A stretch of 64,000 nucleotides of DNA from Giesbergeria sp. (GCF_028686475.1 NZ_JAQUCA010000004.1:14568-78567), one strand, 5' to 3'. Shown: positions 28,685 to 37,153, counted from the stretch's first letter. Numbers and translations are program-made. The notes: generated from the letters alone by a model not told the origin.

Positions 28685-29048
28685 AGACCAACCACGGAGG
28701 GTTGCACCGCATTCAACGCACGCTGGCGTTTAAGCCAGCTTGCCGTGGCACTGCTTAAATTTGGGGGTCAGATTCCAATTATTCCTTGCTTTGGCGCAAT
28801 AGCACTGCCCGAATCCAGATAGCAAAAATCTGCACCAACTCGGGCTAGGAAAACAGCAGTTTGTAGAAGGCGTGGGTAATGCCTCTAGGGGAGGCGGATT
28901 ATGAGAGTCTGACCCCCATTTTTCAAGAATTAAAAACCTGCACTTATACGGCAGAAATCCGTATTTTTCTGTAAGGATTTAACAGGATTGACTTCCTAAA
29001 ATGCCATTTTTTTTACGCGGCAAGCAGCCGCGATGCTTTAGGAGACCC
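28685..29048. other. Gene-free stretch with hairpin and 13-bp inverted repeats
   Basis: A hairpin GCTGGC-GTTTAA-GCCAGC (28722-28739) after the phosphoesterase gene may be a weak terminator; no T run follows. GGGGGTCAGATTC (28763-28775) and GAGTCTGACCCCC (28905-28917) form an inverted repeat with one mismatch around ~130 bases without coding potential, like a small non-autonomous mobile unit. The promoter of the yjcH-actP operon should lie in the last ~100 bases. Confidence 0.55.
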
Positions 29049-29369
29049 ATGTCCAATCCACTGTACGAAAACATCAAGCGCGACCCGCGCTATGCCGAGC
29101 TGATACAGCAGCGCGGGCGCTTTGCCACCATGCTGGCCTTGCTGGTAATTGGTGTTTTTTTCAGTTTTGTGCTGCTAGTGGCGTTTGTGCCCAGCGCCAT
29201 CGCCGTGCGTATTTTTGACGGCAGCAATTTGACGGTGGGCGTGGCACTGGGGTTTTTCCAGTTCGTGTTCTTCTGCTTGCTTACCTGGGTGTATGTGCGC
29301 CGTGCCAATGGCGAGTTTGATGCCTTGAATGAACAAATCATCCAAGATGCCCTGAGGAAAACCAAATGA
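29049..29369 (+). CDS. yjcH: DUF485 inner-membrane protein (YjcH-like)
   Basis: The 106-residue protein starts MSNPLYENIKRDPRYAELIQ, the family's typical beginning, and has two membrane segments (MLALLVIGVFFSFVLLVAF and VALGFFQFVFFCLLTWVYV). YjcH is encoded just upstream of acetate permease genes across proteobacteria and probably helps it; its exact role is unclear. The stop overlaps the actP start (ATGA). ATG 29049 has GGAG upstream; the longer open frame from 29001 is unlikely. Confidence 0.9.
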   Translation: MSNPLYENIKRDPRYAELIQQRGRFATMLALLVIGVFFSFVLLVAFVPSAIAVRIFDGSNLTVGVALGFFQFVFFCLLTWVYVRRANGEFDALNEQIIQDALRKTK

Positions 29370-31054
29370 CCCGAACGCCTTCTCTACTGTCCCGCCTCGG
29401 GCATCCACTGGCGCTAGCACTGTTGTGCCTGCCCACGCTGGCCTTGGCTGGCCCCGACTTGGGAGCCGCTGAAAAACAGCCACTCAATCTGCACGCCATC
29501 GGTATGTTCTTTGTCTTCGTGCTGATGACGCTGGGTATCACCTACTGGGCGGCGGGCCGCTCCAAGTCGGCCTCAGACTTCTACACCGCCGGGGGCGGTA
29601 TCAGCGGCAAGCAAAACGGCTTGGCGATTGCGGGCGACTTTATGTCTGCCGCCACACTGCTGGGACTGACCGCCATGATTTACGGCCAAGGGGTGGATGG
29701 CTATATCTACATGGTCGCATTCTTTGTGGGCTGGCCCATTATCCTGTTCCTGATGGCCGAGCGCCTACGCAACCTAGGCAAGTTCACCTTTGCCGACATC
29801 ACTGCCTACCGCCTCAATCAAGGCCAGGTACGCACGATGGCTGCCATCAGCTCGCTGGTGGTGGTGTGCTTTTATCTGGTGGCGCAAATGGTCGGTGCTG
29901 GGCAGCTCATCAAGCTACTGTTTGGGCTAGATTACAACGTGGCACTGGTCGTCGTGGGCGTGCTGATGATGGTGTACGTCATTTTTGGCGGCATGGTGGC
30001 CACCACTTGGGTGCAGATTATCAAGGCGTGCATGCTGCTAACGGGCGGTACTGCCATCATGCTGCTGGCGTTTAGTAAGTTTGGCTTCAGCTTCGAGACC
30101 CTGACCAACCGCGCTATGGAAGTACACAAGCTGGGACCCAATTTGCTGGCCTCGGGCAGCCTGTTGGCCGACCCAGTAACGGCCATTTCGATGGGCCTGG
30201 GCCTGATGTTTGGTATTGCCGGACTGCCGCACATCCTGATGCGCTTCTTTACCGTGACCAACGCCAAAGAAGCGCGCAAATCGGTGTTCTATGCCTCCGG
30301 CATCATCGCTTTCTTTTTCCACGTGATTGCCTTCATGGGCCTGTGTGCCATCGTGCTGGTGGGCACCGATCCGCAGTTCTTTGAGGGTGGCGATGTCAGC
30401 GGCAAGCTGATTGGCGGCAGCAACATGGTTGCGTTGCACTTGGCCAAGGCCGCTGGTGGCAATTTGCTGTTGGGCTTTTTGTCGGCGGTGGCTTTTGCCA
30501 CCATCTTGGCCGTGGTGGCAGGTCTGGCACTGGCGGGTGCCTCGGCCATCTCGCATGACCTGTATGCTCGCGTCATCATGAAAGGCAAGGTCTCCGAAGA
30601 AAAGGAAATCCGTGTCTCTAAGATGGCGACGCTGGGCCTGGGCGTGGTGGCGGTGCTGTTGGGTGTGGTCTTCGAGAAGATGAACGTGGCCTTCATGGTG
30701 GCACTGGCTTTTGGCGTGGCCTCCTGTGCCAACTTTCCGGTGCTGCTGATGTCCATGTATTGGCGCGGCCTGACCACGCGCGGCGCGCTGGTGGGCGGCT
30801 ATACCGGCCTGATCAGCTCGGTGCTGTTCGTGGTGTTCTCTAAGTCGGTGTGGGTGGATGTGCTGGGCAACGCGGCCCCGCTGTTTCCGTACACCCAGCC
30901 AGCGCTGTTTGCCATGCCGCTGGCCTTCCTGTGCATTTACGTGTTCTCCAAGTTGGACAACAGTGAACAAGCTCGGATGGAGCGTGCCGCCTTTGATGAC
31001 CAGTATGTTCGCGCCCAAACGGGTGTAGGTGCCGACAGCGCTGCTGCACACTGA
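29366..31054 (+). CDS. actP: Cation/acetate symporter
   Basis: The 562-residue member of the sodium:solute symporter family begins with a signal-like segment (ALALLCLPTLALAGPDLG) and has about 13 membrane helices. Conserved segments include YWAAGRSKSASDFYTAGGGI and GIAGLPHILMRFFTV. ActP takes up acetate and some other short organic acids with Na+ or H+. It is encoded with yjcH and followed by a strong terminator, so the two genes form a closed unit. Confidence 0.93.
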   Translation: MTRTPSLLSRLGHPLALALLCLPTLALAGPDLGAAEKQPLNLHAIGMFFVFVLMTLGITYWAAGRSKSASDFYTAGGGISGKQNGLAIAGDFMSAATLLGLTAMIYGQGVDGYIYMVAFFVGWPIILFLMAERLRNLGKFTFADITAYRLNQGQVRTMAAISSLVVVCFYLVAQMVGAGQLIKLLFGLDYNVALVVVGVLMMVYVIFGGMVATTWVQIIKACMLLTGGTAIMLLAFSKFGFSFETLTNRAMEVHKLGPNLLASGSLLADPVTAISMGLGLMFGIAGLPHILMRFFTVTNAKEARKSVFYASGIIAFFFHVIAFMGLCAIVLVGTDPQFFEGGDVSGKLIGGSNMVALHLAKAAGGNLLLGFLSAVAFATILAVVAGLALAGASAISHDLYARVIMKGKVSEEKEIRVSKMATLGLGVVAVLLGVVFEKMNVAFMVALAFGVASCANFPVLLMSMYWRGLTTRGALVGGYTGLISSVLFVVFSKSVWVDVLGNAAPLFPYTQPALFAMPLAFLCIYVFSKLDNSEQARMERAAFDDQYVRAQTGVGADSAAAH

Positions 31055-31072
31055 TTCTGTCCCGCACAGTTC

Positions 31073-31097
31073 ATGCGCCTTCGGGCGCATTTTTTTT
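31073..31097 (+). terminator. yjcH-actP terminator
   Basis: ATGCGCC-TTCG-GGCGCAT (31073-31090) is followed by eight T: a classic UUCG tetraloop terminator 18 bases after the actP stop. Confidence 0.92.
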
Positions 31098-31107
31098 GCC
31101 CGGCGCA

Positions 31108-31275
31108 GGGGGATGTTGGGTTACATGCGTAACCTAACCTACGCTTTGCGCCGCCGTGTTGGTTTAACTGGAAGCACCGGGGCGATGGCTGCTGTCAGTG
31201 CTTGGTAACGGGCAAACAAAAAGGCCACGCGGGCAGTATCGTCGGGTGGGCCTTGGTAGCCACAGGCGAAAAACT
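31108..31275. repeat. REP palindrome (form B) plus stray mmeI 3' tail, copy 1
   Basis: The palindrome GTTGGGTTAC-ATGC-GTAACCTAAC (31115-31138) is followed on the minus strand by the last ~45 codons of a MmeI-like gene (...GPPDDTARVAFLFARYQ...RRRKA, stop TAG at the palindrome edge). The rest of that gene is absent. The same compound unit recurs at 32361-32532 and, as the intact gene end, at 34262-34430. Confidence 0.85.
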
Positions 31276-31305
31276 CACTCTGGCCTACGCTCGGCCTCAT
31301 TTTTA

Positions 31306-31797
31306 TTACCACCCTTGCCTGGCTGCATGAATTTTCGTCCAGTCGGTATCCAGTTTGCCGTTGTGAATTTCGCAGCTGGCGTTTTGCGTAACGTAGCCAC
31401 CATAACCGTTGGTGGCATGGATGGTGATGGACAGGACGCGCCCCTCTTTAGAAGGCGCTGTGTAATAGGCACCTGCTGGATCGCGTAACTTTGGCTTGTA
31501 CCAAGCCAAGCATGTATCCGCTTCGCGCGTCAGGGGGGATGGCTGGGCTACCGGCGGCGAAACAGGGGGCGGCACCACGCTAGGCTGTGGTGGTGCTGGT
31601 GCCAGGTTGGACGTTGGGTTGGCTTGAGCGCTGGTAGGGGCAATGACAGAAATAGGACGTACCTCGAATTTTTCTCCTTGACCAGAGCAAGGGGCATCTT
31701 GGTAAGAAACTTTGCCATCAGGCCCGGTGCATTTATGGGCAGCCCATGCTTGGGGAGCAAATATCAGGATGCTGAGAAAAATAACAGGGTTGAACAT
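31306..31797 (-). CDS. DUF4124-domain exported protein
   Basis: The 163-residue protein has a signal peptide (VIFLSILIFAPQAWA), then a DUF4124-like segment (HKCTGPDGKVSYQDAPCSGQ) with two cysteines. A Pro-rich linker and a C-terminal ~60-residue domain with two further cysteines follow. DUF4124 proteins are small periplasmic proteins of unknown role, frequent in betaproteobacteria. ATG 31797 places the signal peptide at the N-terminus. It lies inside the accessory island between two stray mmeI tails. Confidence 0.7.
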   Translation of the reverse strand: MFNPVIFLSILIFAPQAWAAHKCTGPDGKVSYQDAPCSGQGEKFEVRPISVIAPTSAQANPTSNLAPAPPQPSVVPPPVSPPVAQPSPLTREADTCLAWYKPKLRDPAGAYYTAPSKEGRVLSITIHATNGYGGYVTQNASCEIHNGKLDTDWTKIHAARQGW

Positions 31798-31821
31798 ATA
31801 AAAATCAGGGTCAGATAACAA

Positions 31822-32109
31822 CTAAACCAATAGAACCTGCACCCGTTTGCCCAATGCTGCCGCATACTTTTGCAGCGTAGCCAATGATGGTGAATGCTTG
31901 CCACTGACCAGCGAGGCCTCCAAACGGGCCACCGCAGGGGCCTTGGTGCCCATGCGCTCTGCCACCTGGGCTTGCGTTAAACCTGCTTCGTGCCGGGCTT
32001 TCAGAATGGCATCGAGCATGGGCATTTCTTCGCGTTGCAGGCGTTCGTACTCTGCACGCACGGCTGGATTTTGCAGTGCTTGGGCCTTGAGTTGTTCATG
32101 GGTGAGCAT
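31822..32109 (-). CDS. HigA-like HTH antitoxin
   Basis: The 95-residue protein has an XRE helix-turn-helix (LTQAQVAERMGTKAPAVARLE) and a C-terminal helix (LATLQKYAAALGKRVQVLLV), the layout of HigA antitoxins paired with Gp49-like HigB toxins. It starts 14 bases inside the end of the toxin frame, so the toxin comes first as in higBA. The antitoxin frame is complete while the toxin has lost its N-terminus. Confidence 0.82.
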   Translation of the reverse strand: MLTHEQLKAQALQNPAVRAEYERLQREEMPMLDAILKARHEAGLTQAQVAERMGTKAPAVARLEASLVSGKHSPSLATLQKYAAALGKRVQVLLV

Positions 32110-32362
32110 CTTTAATCTCCTTTAAGCGTTTGTGGGCCACTGCCAATTCCTTGGCTGGGATTTTGTCGGTTTTTTTAATGAAACTGTGCAACACCACGAT
32201 GCGCTGCCCGACCAAAGTGCAGTACAGCACACGGGCGATACCCTCAGCGCCTTTGAGGCGCAGTTCTAGCAAACCATCGCCCAGAACCTTGGTGTGCGGC
32301 AAGCCCAGATGGGGGCCGTAATCCACCATGCGATCAGCCAAGGCAATGTAACGGGCCAGCTT
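32096..32362 (-). pseudogene. 5'-truncated HigB (Gp49-like) toxin gene
   Basis: The frame reads KLARYIALADRMVDYGPHLG then LPHTKVLGDGLLELRLK...IARVLYCTLVGQRIVVLHSF and IKKTDKIPAKELAVAHKR, which is the Gp49/HigB toxin core and C-terminus. The usual first ~25-30 residues are missing: immediately upstream the sequence becomes the REP palindrome (32361 onward), with no start codon in frame. Internal TTG 32341 or ATG 32329 could start a shorter product. Probably inactive, unless a short form is made. Confidence 0.75.
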
Positions 32363-32532
32363 CGTAGTTACATGCGTAACCCAACCTACGCTTTGCGTCG
32401 CCGTGTTGGTTTAACTGAAAGCACCGGGGCGGTGGCTGCCGTCAGGGCTTGGTAGCGGGCAAACAAAAAGGCCACGCGGGCGGCATCGTCGGGTGGGCCT
32501 TGGTCGCCATAGGCAAAAAACTCACTCTGACC
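32361..32532. repeat. REP half-palindrome plus stray mmeI 3' tail, copy 2
   Basis: GTTACATGCGTAACCCAACC then TACG (32367-32390) is the form B REP lacking one arm. On the minus strand it is followed by codons for ...GPPDDAARVAFLFARYQALT...VKPTRRRKA, nearly the same as copy 1. The unit is cut on its other side by the IS4-family element at 32533. Confidence 0.85.
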
Positions 32533-34039
32533 CTCATGGCACAAAGATAAGCCCCGAGGCAAGAATTTGAAGGTGGGCTGACACCCGGCGCGGTGGTAGG
32601 CTGAAGTTGCAAAACCAAACAGCAAACCATCAAGGAGTCAGCCCGCATGAAGGATAACCAATCCAAGCATTTTGATGAGGCGCATTTGCTGCGCCAGCAG
32701 TTTGCCCAGTATCCTGACGCTGCCTTCGAGCAAGCACTCAGCGCCGAGCAAATTTGCTCTGTTGTCGAGCAACACTGCCTAGCCACCGTGCGCCAACGCC
32801 AGTATCCGCCGCTCAAGACCTTGCGCCTGTTTGTCGGGCAAGCACTGGGCAGCGATGGCTCGTGCCAGAATGTCGTCGTGCGCCAGCTGGCCCAGCGCCT
32901 GAGTGCAGGATTGAGCGCCGCCTCGACCAACACCGCCGCCTACTGCCAAGCGCGTATGCGCTTGCCAACGGCCATCGCTTGCGATCTGTCAGCCACGCTG
33001 GCAGCGCAACTCGAAGCCATGAGTCCCAAGGTCTGGCGCTGGCAGGGCCGAAGCATCAAGCTCTTTGATGGCACCAGCATGTCCATGCCCGATACCGCCA
33101 GCAACCAGGCCGCCTACCCCCAAAGCCGCACACAAGCGCCGGGGCTGGGTTTTCCCATGGTACGCATCGGTGCCTTGATCGGCTTGGCCAGCGGTGCCGT
33201 GTTGGGCTACGAGTTGACACCTTTGCGCGGCAAAGGCTCGGGCGAGCAAACGGTGCTGCGTGGCCTGCTCAACAAAGTAATGCCGGGCGATATCGTGTTG
33301 GCCGATGCCTTGCTGGCCACTTGGTGGCTGATCCACGCCATCAGTGCGCGCGGTGCTGATGTACTCATGGCCCAGCACGGTAGGCGCAAAAGCGATTTCA
33401 CGCAGGGCCAGTCTTTGGGCAAGAACGACCATCTCGTGCAGTGGCCGCGCCCAGCCAAGCCGCAGTGGATGAGCGAGCAAGAGTATGCACAGTGCCCGGC
33501 TGTGCTGCACATGCGCGAGAGCCAGGTCAATGGCCGGGTACTGGTAAGCACCATGCGCCAGCCCAACTATGCCAGCGCCAAAGCACTCGATCAACTGTAC
33601 GCTATGCGCTGGAACATTGAGGTCGATTTTAGGGTGATCAGGGCGACGCTAGGGATGGATGTGCTGCGCTGCAAATCGAGCCAGATGATTGACAAAGAGA
33701 TCGCCGTGGGTATCTTGGCCTACAACCTGGTGCGCTGGGCGATGGCCGCCAGTGCGGTACTGGCCCAAGTGCTGGCGCGCAGTCTGAGCTTTAGCACAGC
33801 CAAGCGTTTGCTGGAGCACTTTGGCGCTGCACTGCTCCGTGGCAAAAGTCAGGATGAGGCTGCGCTGGTGCAGGCACTGCTGCAAAACATAGGCAAGCTG
33901 CACCTGCGAGCGCGCCCTGGACGCATCGAGCCTCGGGCCAAGAAGCGAAGGCCGAAAAACTTGCCCTTGCTTAGGCAACCACGCCAGCAAGCCCGCGAGG
34001 CTATTCAGAGCAAGCGTGGGCTTATCTTTGTGCCATGAG
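32533..34039 (+). mobile_element. IS4-family insertion sequence, 1,507 bp
   Basis: Perfect 22-bp inverted repeats bound it: CTCATGGCACAAAGATAAGC plus CC at 32533-32554 and the reverse complement at 34018-34039. One transposase gene fills it, ending within the right repeat. The flanks show no target-site duplication. The left flank is the stray mmeI tail and the right flank is an unrelated gene fragment, so a deletion or rearrangement beside the element is likely. Confidence 0.9.
32647..34038 (+). CDS. IS4-family DDE transposase
   Basis: The 463-residue transposase shows the DDE triad in LFDGTSMSMPD, IVLADALL and the YREK-type block YAMRWNIEVDFRVIRATLG of IS4-family enzymes. The frame is intact, with a basic C-terminus (RIEPRAKKRRPKNLP). 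The ATG at 32647 follows AAGGAG. With intact repeats and gene, the element should be able to move. Subgroup within IS4 not determined. Confidence 0.92.
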   Translation: MKDNQSKHFDEAHLLRQQFAQYPDAAFEQALSAEQICSVVEQHCLATVRQRQYPPLKTLRLFVGQALGSDGSCQNVVVRQLAQRLSAGLSAASTNTAAYCQARMRLPTAIACDLSATLAAQLEAMSPKVWRWQGRSIKLFDGTSMSMPDTASNQAAYPQSRTQAPGLGFPMVRIGALIGLASGAVLGYELTPLRGKGSGEQTVLRGLLNKVMPGDIVLADALLATWWLIHAISARGADVLMAQHGRRKSDFTQGQSLGKNDHLVQWPRPAKPQWMSEQEYAQCPAVLHMRESQVNGRVLVSTMRQPNYASAKALDQLYAMRWNIEVDFRVIRATLGMDVLRCKSSQMIDKEIAVGILAYNLVRWAMAASAVLAQVLARSLSFSTAKRLLEHFGAALLRGKSQDEAALVQALLQNIGKLHLRARPGRIEPRAKKRRPKNLPLLRQPRQQAREAIQSKRGLIFVP

Positions 34040-34040
34040 A

Positions 34041-34190
34041 CTCGGTAACGATTTTTACAGCAGTGGTTTGTGGAATGAACGAGGCTATATGCTAGGTTAC
34101 GACCAGCTTGATCTACCATTTGCGTTAATCAGGCGCATTGCCGCATGGCAGCCTCGTAGGTTGGGTTGCGTGCAACCCAACATTGCTTAA
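34041..34190 (+). pseudogene. Unidentified gene fragment beside the IS
   Basis: The open frame starting at the IS edge reads LGNDFYSSGLWNERGYMLGY then DQLDLPFALIRRIAAWQ, then runs into the REP. The composition is protein-like, with aromatic and charged residues in good proportion, but no start codon or N-terminal part exists. I do not recognise the family. It may be the 3' end of a gene removed by IS-adjacent deletion. Confidence 0.4.
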
Positions 34191-34215
34191 TCCAACATTG
34201 CTTAACCCAACACCA
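34151..34215. repeat. REP palindrome, form A, with 15-bp direct repeats
   Basis: CGTAGGTTGGGTTGCGTGCA followed by ACCCAACATTG is identical in its core to the unit at 4524. Behind it, CCAACATTGCTTAA is repeated in tandem with slight change before a final CCCAACAC. Confidence 0.85.
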
Positions 34216-34261
34216 AACGGCAATTGCATCACTTCTTTGGGGATAAGGTGGTGGTCCGGGT

Positions 34262-34300
34262 TGGGGGGATGTTGGGTTACATGCGTAACCCAACCTACGC
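34262..34300. repeat. REP palindrome, form B, at the mmeI stop codon
   Basis: A perfect palindrome GTTGGGTTAC-ATGC-GTAACCCAAC (34271-34294) ends one base before the TAG of the MmeI-like gene. It is the intact version of the units at 31108 and 32361. It may also act as a transcription end hairpin. Confidence 0.88.
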
Positions 34301-37153
34301 TTTGCGCCGTTTGGGTCGGCTGGCGCTGACGGGGGCGGTGGCTGCTGTCAGGGCTTGGTAACGGGCAAACAAAAAGGCAACGCGGGCGGTATCGTCGGGT
34401 GGGCCTTGGTAGCCATAGGCGGCATCGACGGCTTTGTCTAATTGTTGGTGGGCTTTGCTCAGTTGCACCGGCATGGTTAATGGGTCGTACAGGTCAGCCA
34501 AGGTGCTATCTGCAAATTGGGCGCGGGCATCCAGCACGGCTTGGGCGGCAGCGGCGATGGCTTGGCGGCGTTTTTGTACCGGAGCTGGCGCTGGCTGCTG
34601 CGGGGTGTCTTCTGGCAAATCGGGCCAAGGGAATGTGTTGTAAGTGAGCTTTACAGAATACCGAATGTCACTTTTCAAGCGTCCAGCAGTGATACCCGTC
34701 CAAGCCCGGTGCATAGTGCTGGACAAAACGCCAAAGTGGTATAGCGTGGCTTGGGGCACCATCTGCAAGTCGTTGGCGGCGATAACATCGGCATTGAGAT
34801 AAGCAATAGGCAGGTAATGCCGATGTTCAGAAGATGTGCGTGGAATGGCTAAATAACACCCCTGTGTAGGTTGGCGATTTTCGGTAAACAGCGAAGGCGT
34901 GGCGGATTTTTGGCGTGTAGCGGCCTTGCTGCTTTGCTCACGCATGGCTTTTACGGCCTGAACGCGCTGCAATACCAGCGGCATAGTCCGCAAGGTTTGC
35001 GGCGGACAATCTACTAGCCATAAACAATAGCGCCACTGATTGTGGATAAGACCTTCAGCACCCAAATATGGGCGCATCCAATGACGGGCTGCTGGTTCGG
35101 TTTGCAATAGTGTCTGGTATTCTTCCAGTGACAAAATCAAGTTGCCACCATCCGCAGGAATGCTACCGTTGACTATTTCAGGCACTGCCATCAAAGGTGC
35201 GGAACGGGCTTGGGCTATGACATCGGGCGCATCCACCAAATAAGGGTTGATATTCTGTGCCGATACAGCCACCGGCTCCCCGCGAATATCCGGGTAGTGG
35301 TAAATCAGCTTGTCCGTGCGCTCCTCTAAGCCAAAACCCACAATCACGCAATGCACAGCGGCCACGCCCTTGGCATCGTTGCTCCATTGGAAGGTGCGGT
35401 GGGCAAACTGAATCTTCACCCCTTGGGCCAACATCCAGCCCCACAACACGCCCACCTGTTCGCCTTGGGTAATGCTGTTGGTGGACACAAACGCACAACG
35501 CACCCTCCCCGCAGAACTATCGCCGCGCAGATAGCGCGCCGCCTTCACATACCAAGCGGCCACCAAGTCCAACAAACCAGCATTGTTGACATCGGCCAAC
35601 ACCCGGCGCGTGTCTTCACGCTGGGCATCGCTCATAAACTTGGCCCCGACAAACGGCGGGTTGCCAATCACATAACTGCACTGCGTGGGCGGCAGCACCT
35701 CGGCCCAATCCAGCGTCAAGGCGTTGCCCTGCACAATGTTGGCCTTACGCACCAGCGGCAAGCGGTTAAAGTGGCCGCCCAATGCTTGGCTGGCGCGCAG
35801 GTTTTCTTGGTGGTCGGTCAACCACAGCGCCACCGTGGCAATGTGGGCCGCGCTGGCTTCAATCTCAATACCGTGGCATTGGTGGACATCGCACTGAATT
35901 TGCTCAAACTCCTTGGCATCCAAGGTGCCACTGACAGTGCGTTGGCGTTGCTCTAGTTCGAGCAAAGCCTCGACGGCATCCAACTCCAAACGCCGAATTT
36001 CGCGGTAGGCCAATACCAAAAAATTGCCACAGCCACAGGCTGGGTCAAAAAAATGCAGGCCGCGCAAACGCGCTAAAAAAGCCTTGAGCCGGGCTTTGCT
36101 GCCGCGTGCAGTTTTGAGGTCTGCTTGCAAAGCGTGCAAAAACAGCGGGCCAATCACGCGCAAAATGTTGATTTCGCTGGTGTAGTGTGCGCCCAGTTCG
36201 CGCCGCTTGCTGCTCTTGGCCGTCACGCCCTCGTCATCGTGGTGAATCACCGCCTGAAACAAGGAGCCAAAAATAGCCGGGCTGATTTGTGACCAATCAA
36301 ACTGTTCGGCACAGTTGAGCAACACGCGGCGCGCGGTGCTGTCAAAGTAACAAGGCTCCAAGCGCCCCGCAAACACACTGCCATTGATATACGGAAAGCC
36401 GCGCAACTCGTGCGGCAGGTTTTTGGGCCGTTGGTCGGGGGCGCGGTTCAGGGTGTCAAACAGATTTTGCAGCGCGCCGTCCAAGTCGCTGCCATCCTCG
36501 CGCGTGTGTTGGCGCACATAGCGGCTGAACGCGCCGGGGCTGTCAAAAATGGCGGTGTCTTCGGCAAACAAGCAAAACAGCAAGCGCACCAAGTAGCGCT
36601 CTAAATCGGCCCCGTGGTAGCCACCATCGCGCATGGCATCGTGCAACTGGGCAATGTTGCGCGCTGCGCTTTCGTTCACGGCAATTTGTTCGGCCCTGGC
36701 TTGGGTTTCAAAACCGGCCAAAAACAAATAGGCATCAATCTGCTGTGGAAACTCGGCCAGGGTATGGCACAGCGGCGCGCTGCCATCGCCGCGCCGGTAC
36801 AGGTGCAGGTGCTCAAAATCACTCACCAAAATGTAAGCGGGCAATTCGGCATCTTGCAGGCCGGGCAGGTAATCTAGCGCCTGCTGGTAGGCGGCTTGCA
36901 AGTCTGCGCCGCGCGATTTCATCTCTATCAGCAATTTGCCGGGATAGAAACCATCCATGCGCCCACTGCTGCCGCCGGATTTTTTAACACGCTGCTCAAA
37001 ACTGACCAAGCGTTTGGCCGAAAAGCCGAACACCTCGCACAAATCCCGGATAAAGTTTTGCGCCTGGCCCATTTCGTAGCTGGCGCTGGCGTAGTCTTTA
37101 GCAAAGGCGTAGGCGCGGTGCAGAACTTCTGCTTTGTTCAGGGTAACGGTCAT
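34295..37153 (-). CDS. MmeI-like single-chain restriction-modification enzyme (type IIL)
   Basis: The 952-residue fusion has an N-terminal endonuclease domain with Asp67, Glu77 and Lys79 (GRMDGFYPGKLLIEMK), the D-Xn-ExK catalytic site. A helical linker leads to an adenine methyltransferase domain with DPACGCGNF (370-378) and NPPF (498-501). A target-recognition region (about 700-860) and a C-terminal helical domain follow. MmeI-type enzymes methylate one strand of an asymmetric site and cut about 20 bases away. The frame is intact, so it is probably active. No other restriction genes are adjacent. The recognition sequence cannot be read from here. Confidence 0.9.
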   Translation of the reverse strand: MTVTLNKAEVLHRAYAFAKDYASASYEMGQAQNFIRDLCEVFGFSAKRLVSFEQRVKKSGGSSGRMDGFYPGKLLIEMKSRGADLQAAYQQALDYLPGLQDAELPAYILVSDFEHLHLYRRGDGSAPLCHTLAEFPQQIDAYLFLAGFETQARAEQIAVNESAARNIAQLHDAMRDGGYHGADLERYLVRLLFCLFAEDTAIFDSPGAFSRYVRQHTREDGSDLDGALQNLFDTLNRAPDQRPKNLPHELRGFPYINGSVFAGRLEPCYFDSTARRVLLNCAEQFDWSQISPAIFGSLFQAVIHHDDEGVTAKSSKRRELGAHYTSEINILRVIGPLFLHALQADLKTARGSKARLKAFLARLRGLHFFDPACGCGNFLVLAYREIRRLELDAVEALLELEQRQRTVSGTLDAKEFEQIQCDVHQCHGIEIEASAAHIATVALWLTDHQENLRASQALGGHFNRLPLVRKANIVQGNALTLDWAEVLPPTQCSYVIGNPPFVGAKFMSDAQREDTRRVLADVNNAGLLDLVAAWYVKAARYLRGDSSAGRVRCAFVSTNSITQGEQVGVLWGWMLAQGVKIQFAHRTFQWSNDAKGVAAVHCVIVGFGLEERTDKLIYHYPDIRGEPVAVSAQNINPYLVDAPDVIAQARSAPLMAVPEIVNGSIPADGGNLILSLEEYQTLLQTEPAARHWMRPYLGAEGLIHNQWRYCLWLVDCPPQTLRTMPLVLQRVQAVKAMREQSSKAATRQKSATPSLFTENRQPTQGCYLAIPRTSSEHRHYLPIAYLNADVIAANDLQMVPQATLYHFGVLSSTMHRAWTGITAGRLKSDIRYSVKLTYNTFPWPDLPEDTPQQPAPAPVQKRRQAIAAAAQAVLDARAQFADSTLADLYDPLTMPVQLSKAHQQLDKAVDAAYGYQGPPDDTARVAFLFARYQALTAATAPVSASRPKRRKA

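Noticed and set aside
28685-29048. Small coding gene between the phosphoesterase gene and yjcH
   Set aside because: No open frame with a ribosome site and coherent composition was found; inverted repeats explain the structure better.
30038-31090. 350-codon open frame antisense to actP
   Set aside because: Composition is His/Gln/Arg-rich mirror sequence of a membrane transporter gene, with no recognisable domain.
34151-34215. Repeated CCCAACATTGCTTAA units considered as a CRISPR array
   Set aside because: Units are short, directly adjacent without unique spacers, and belong to the REP family; no cas genes are present.
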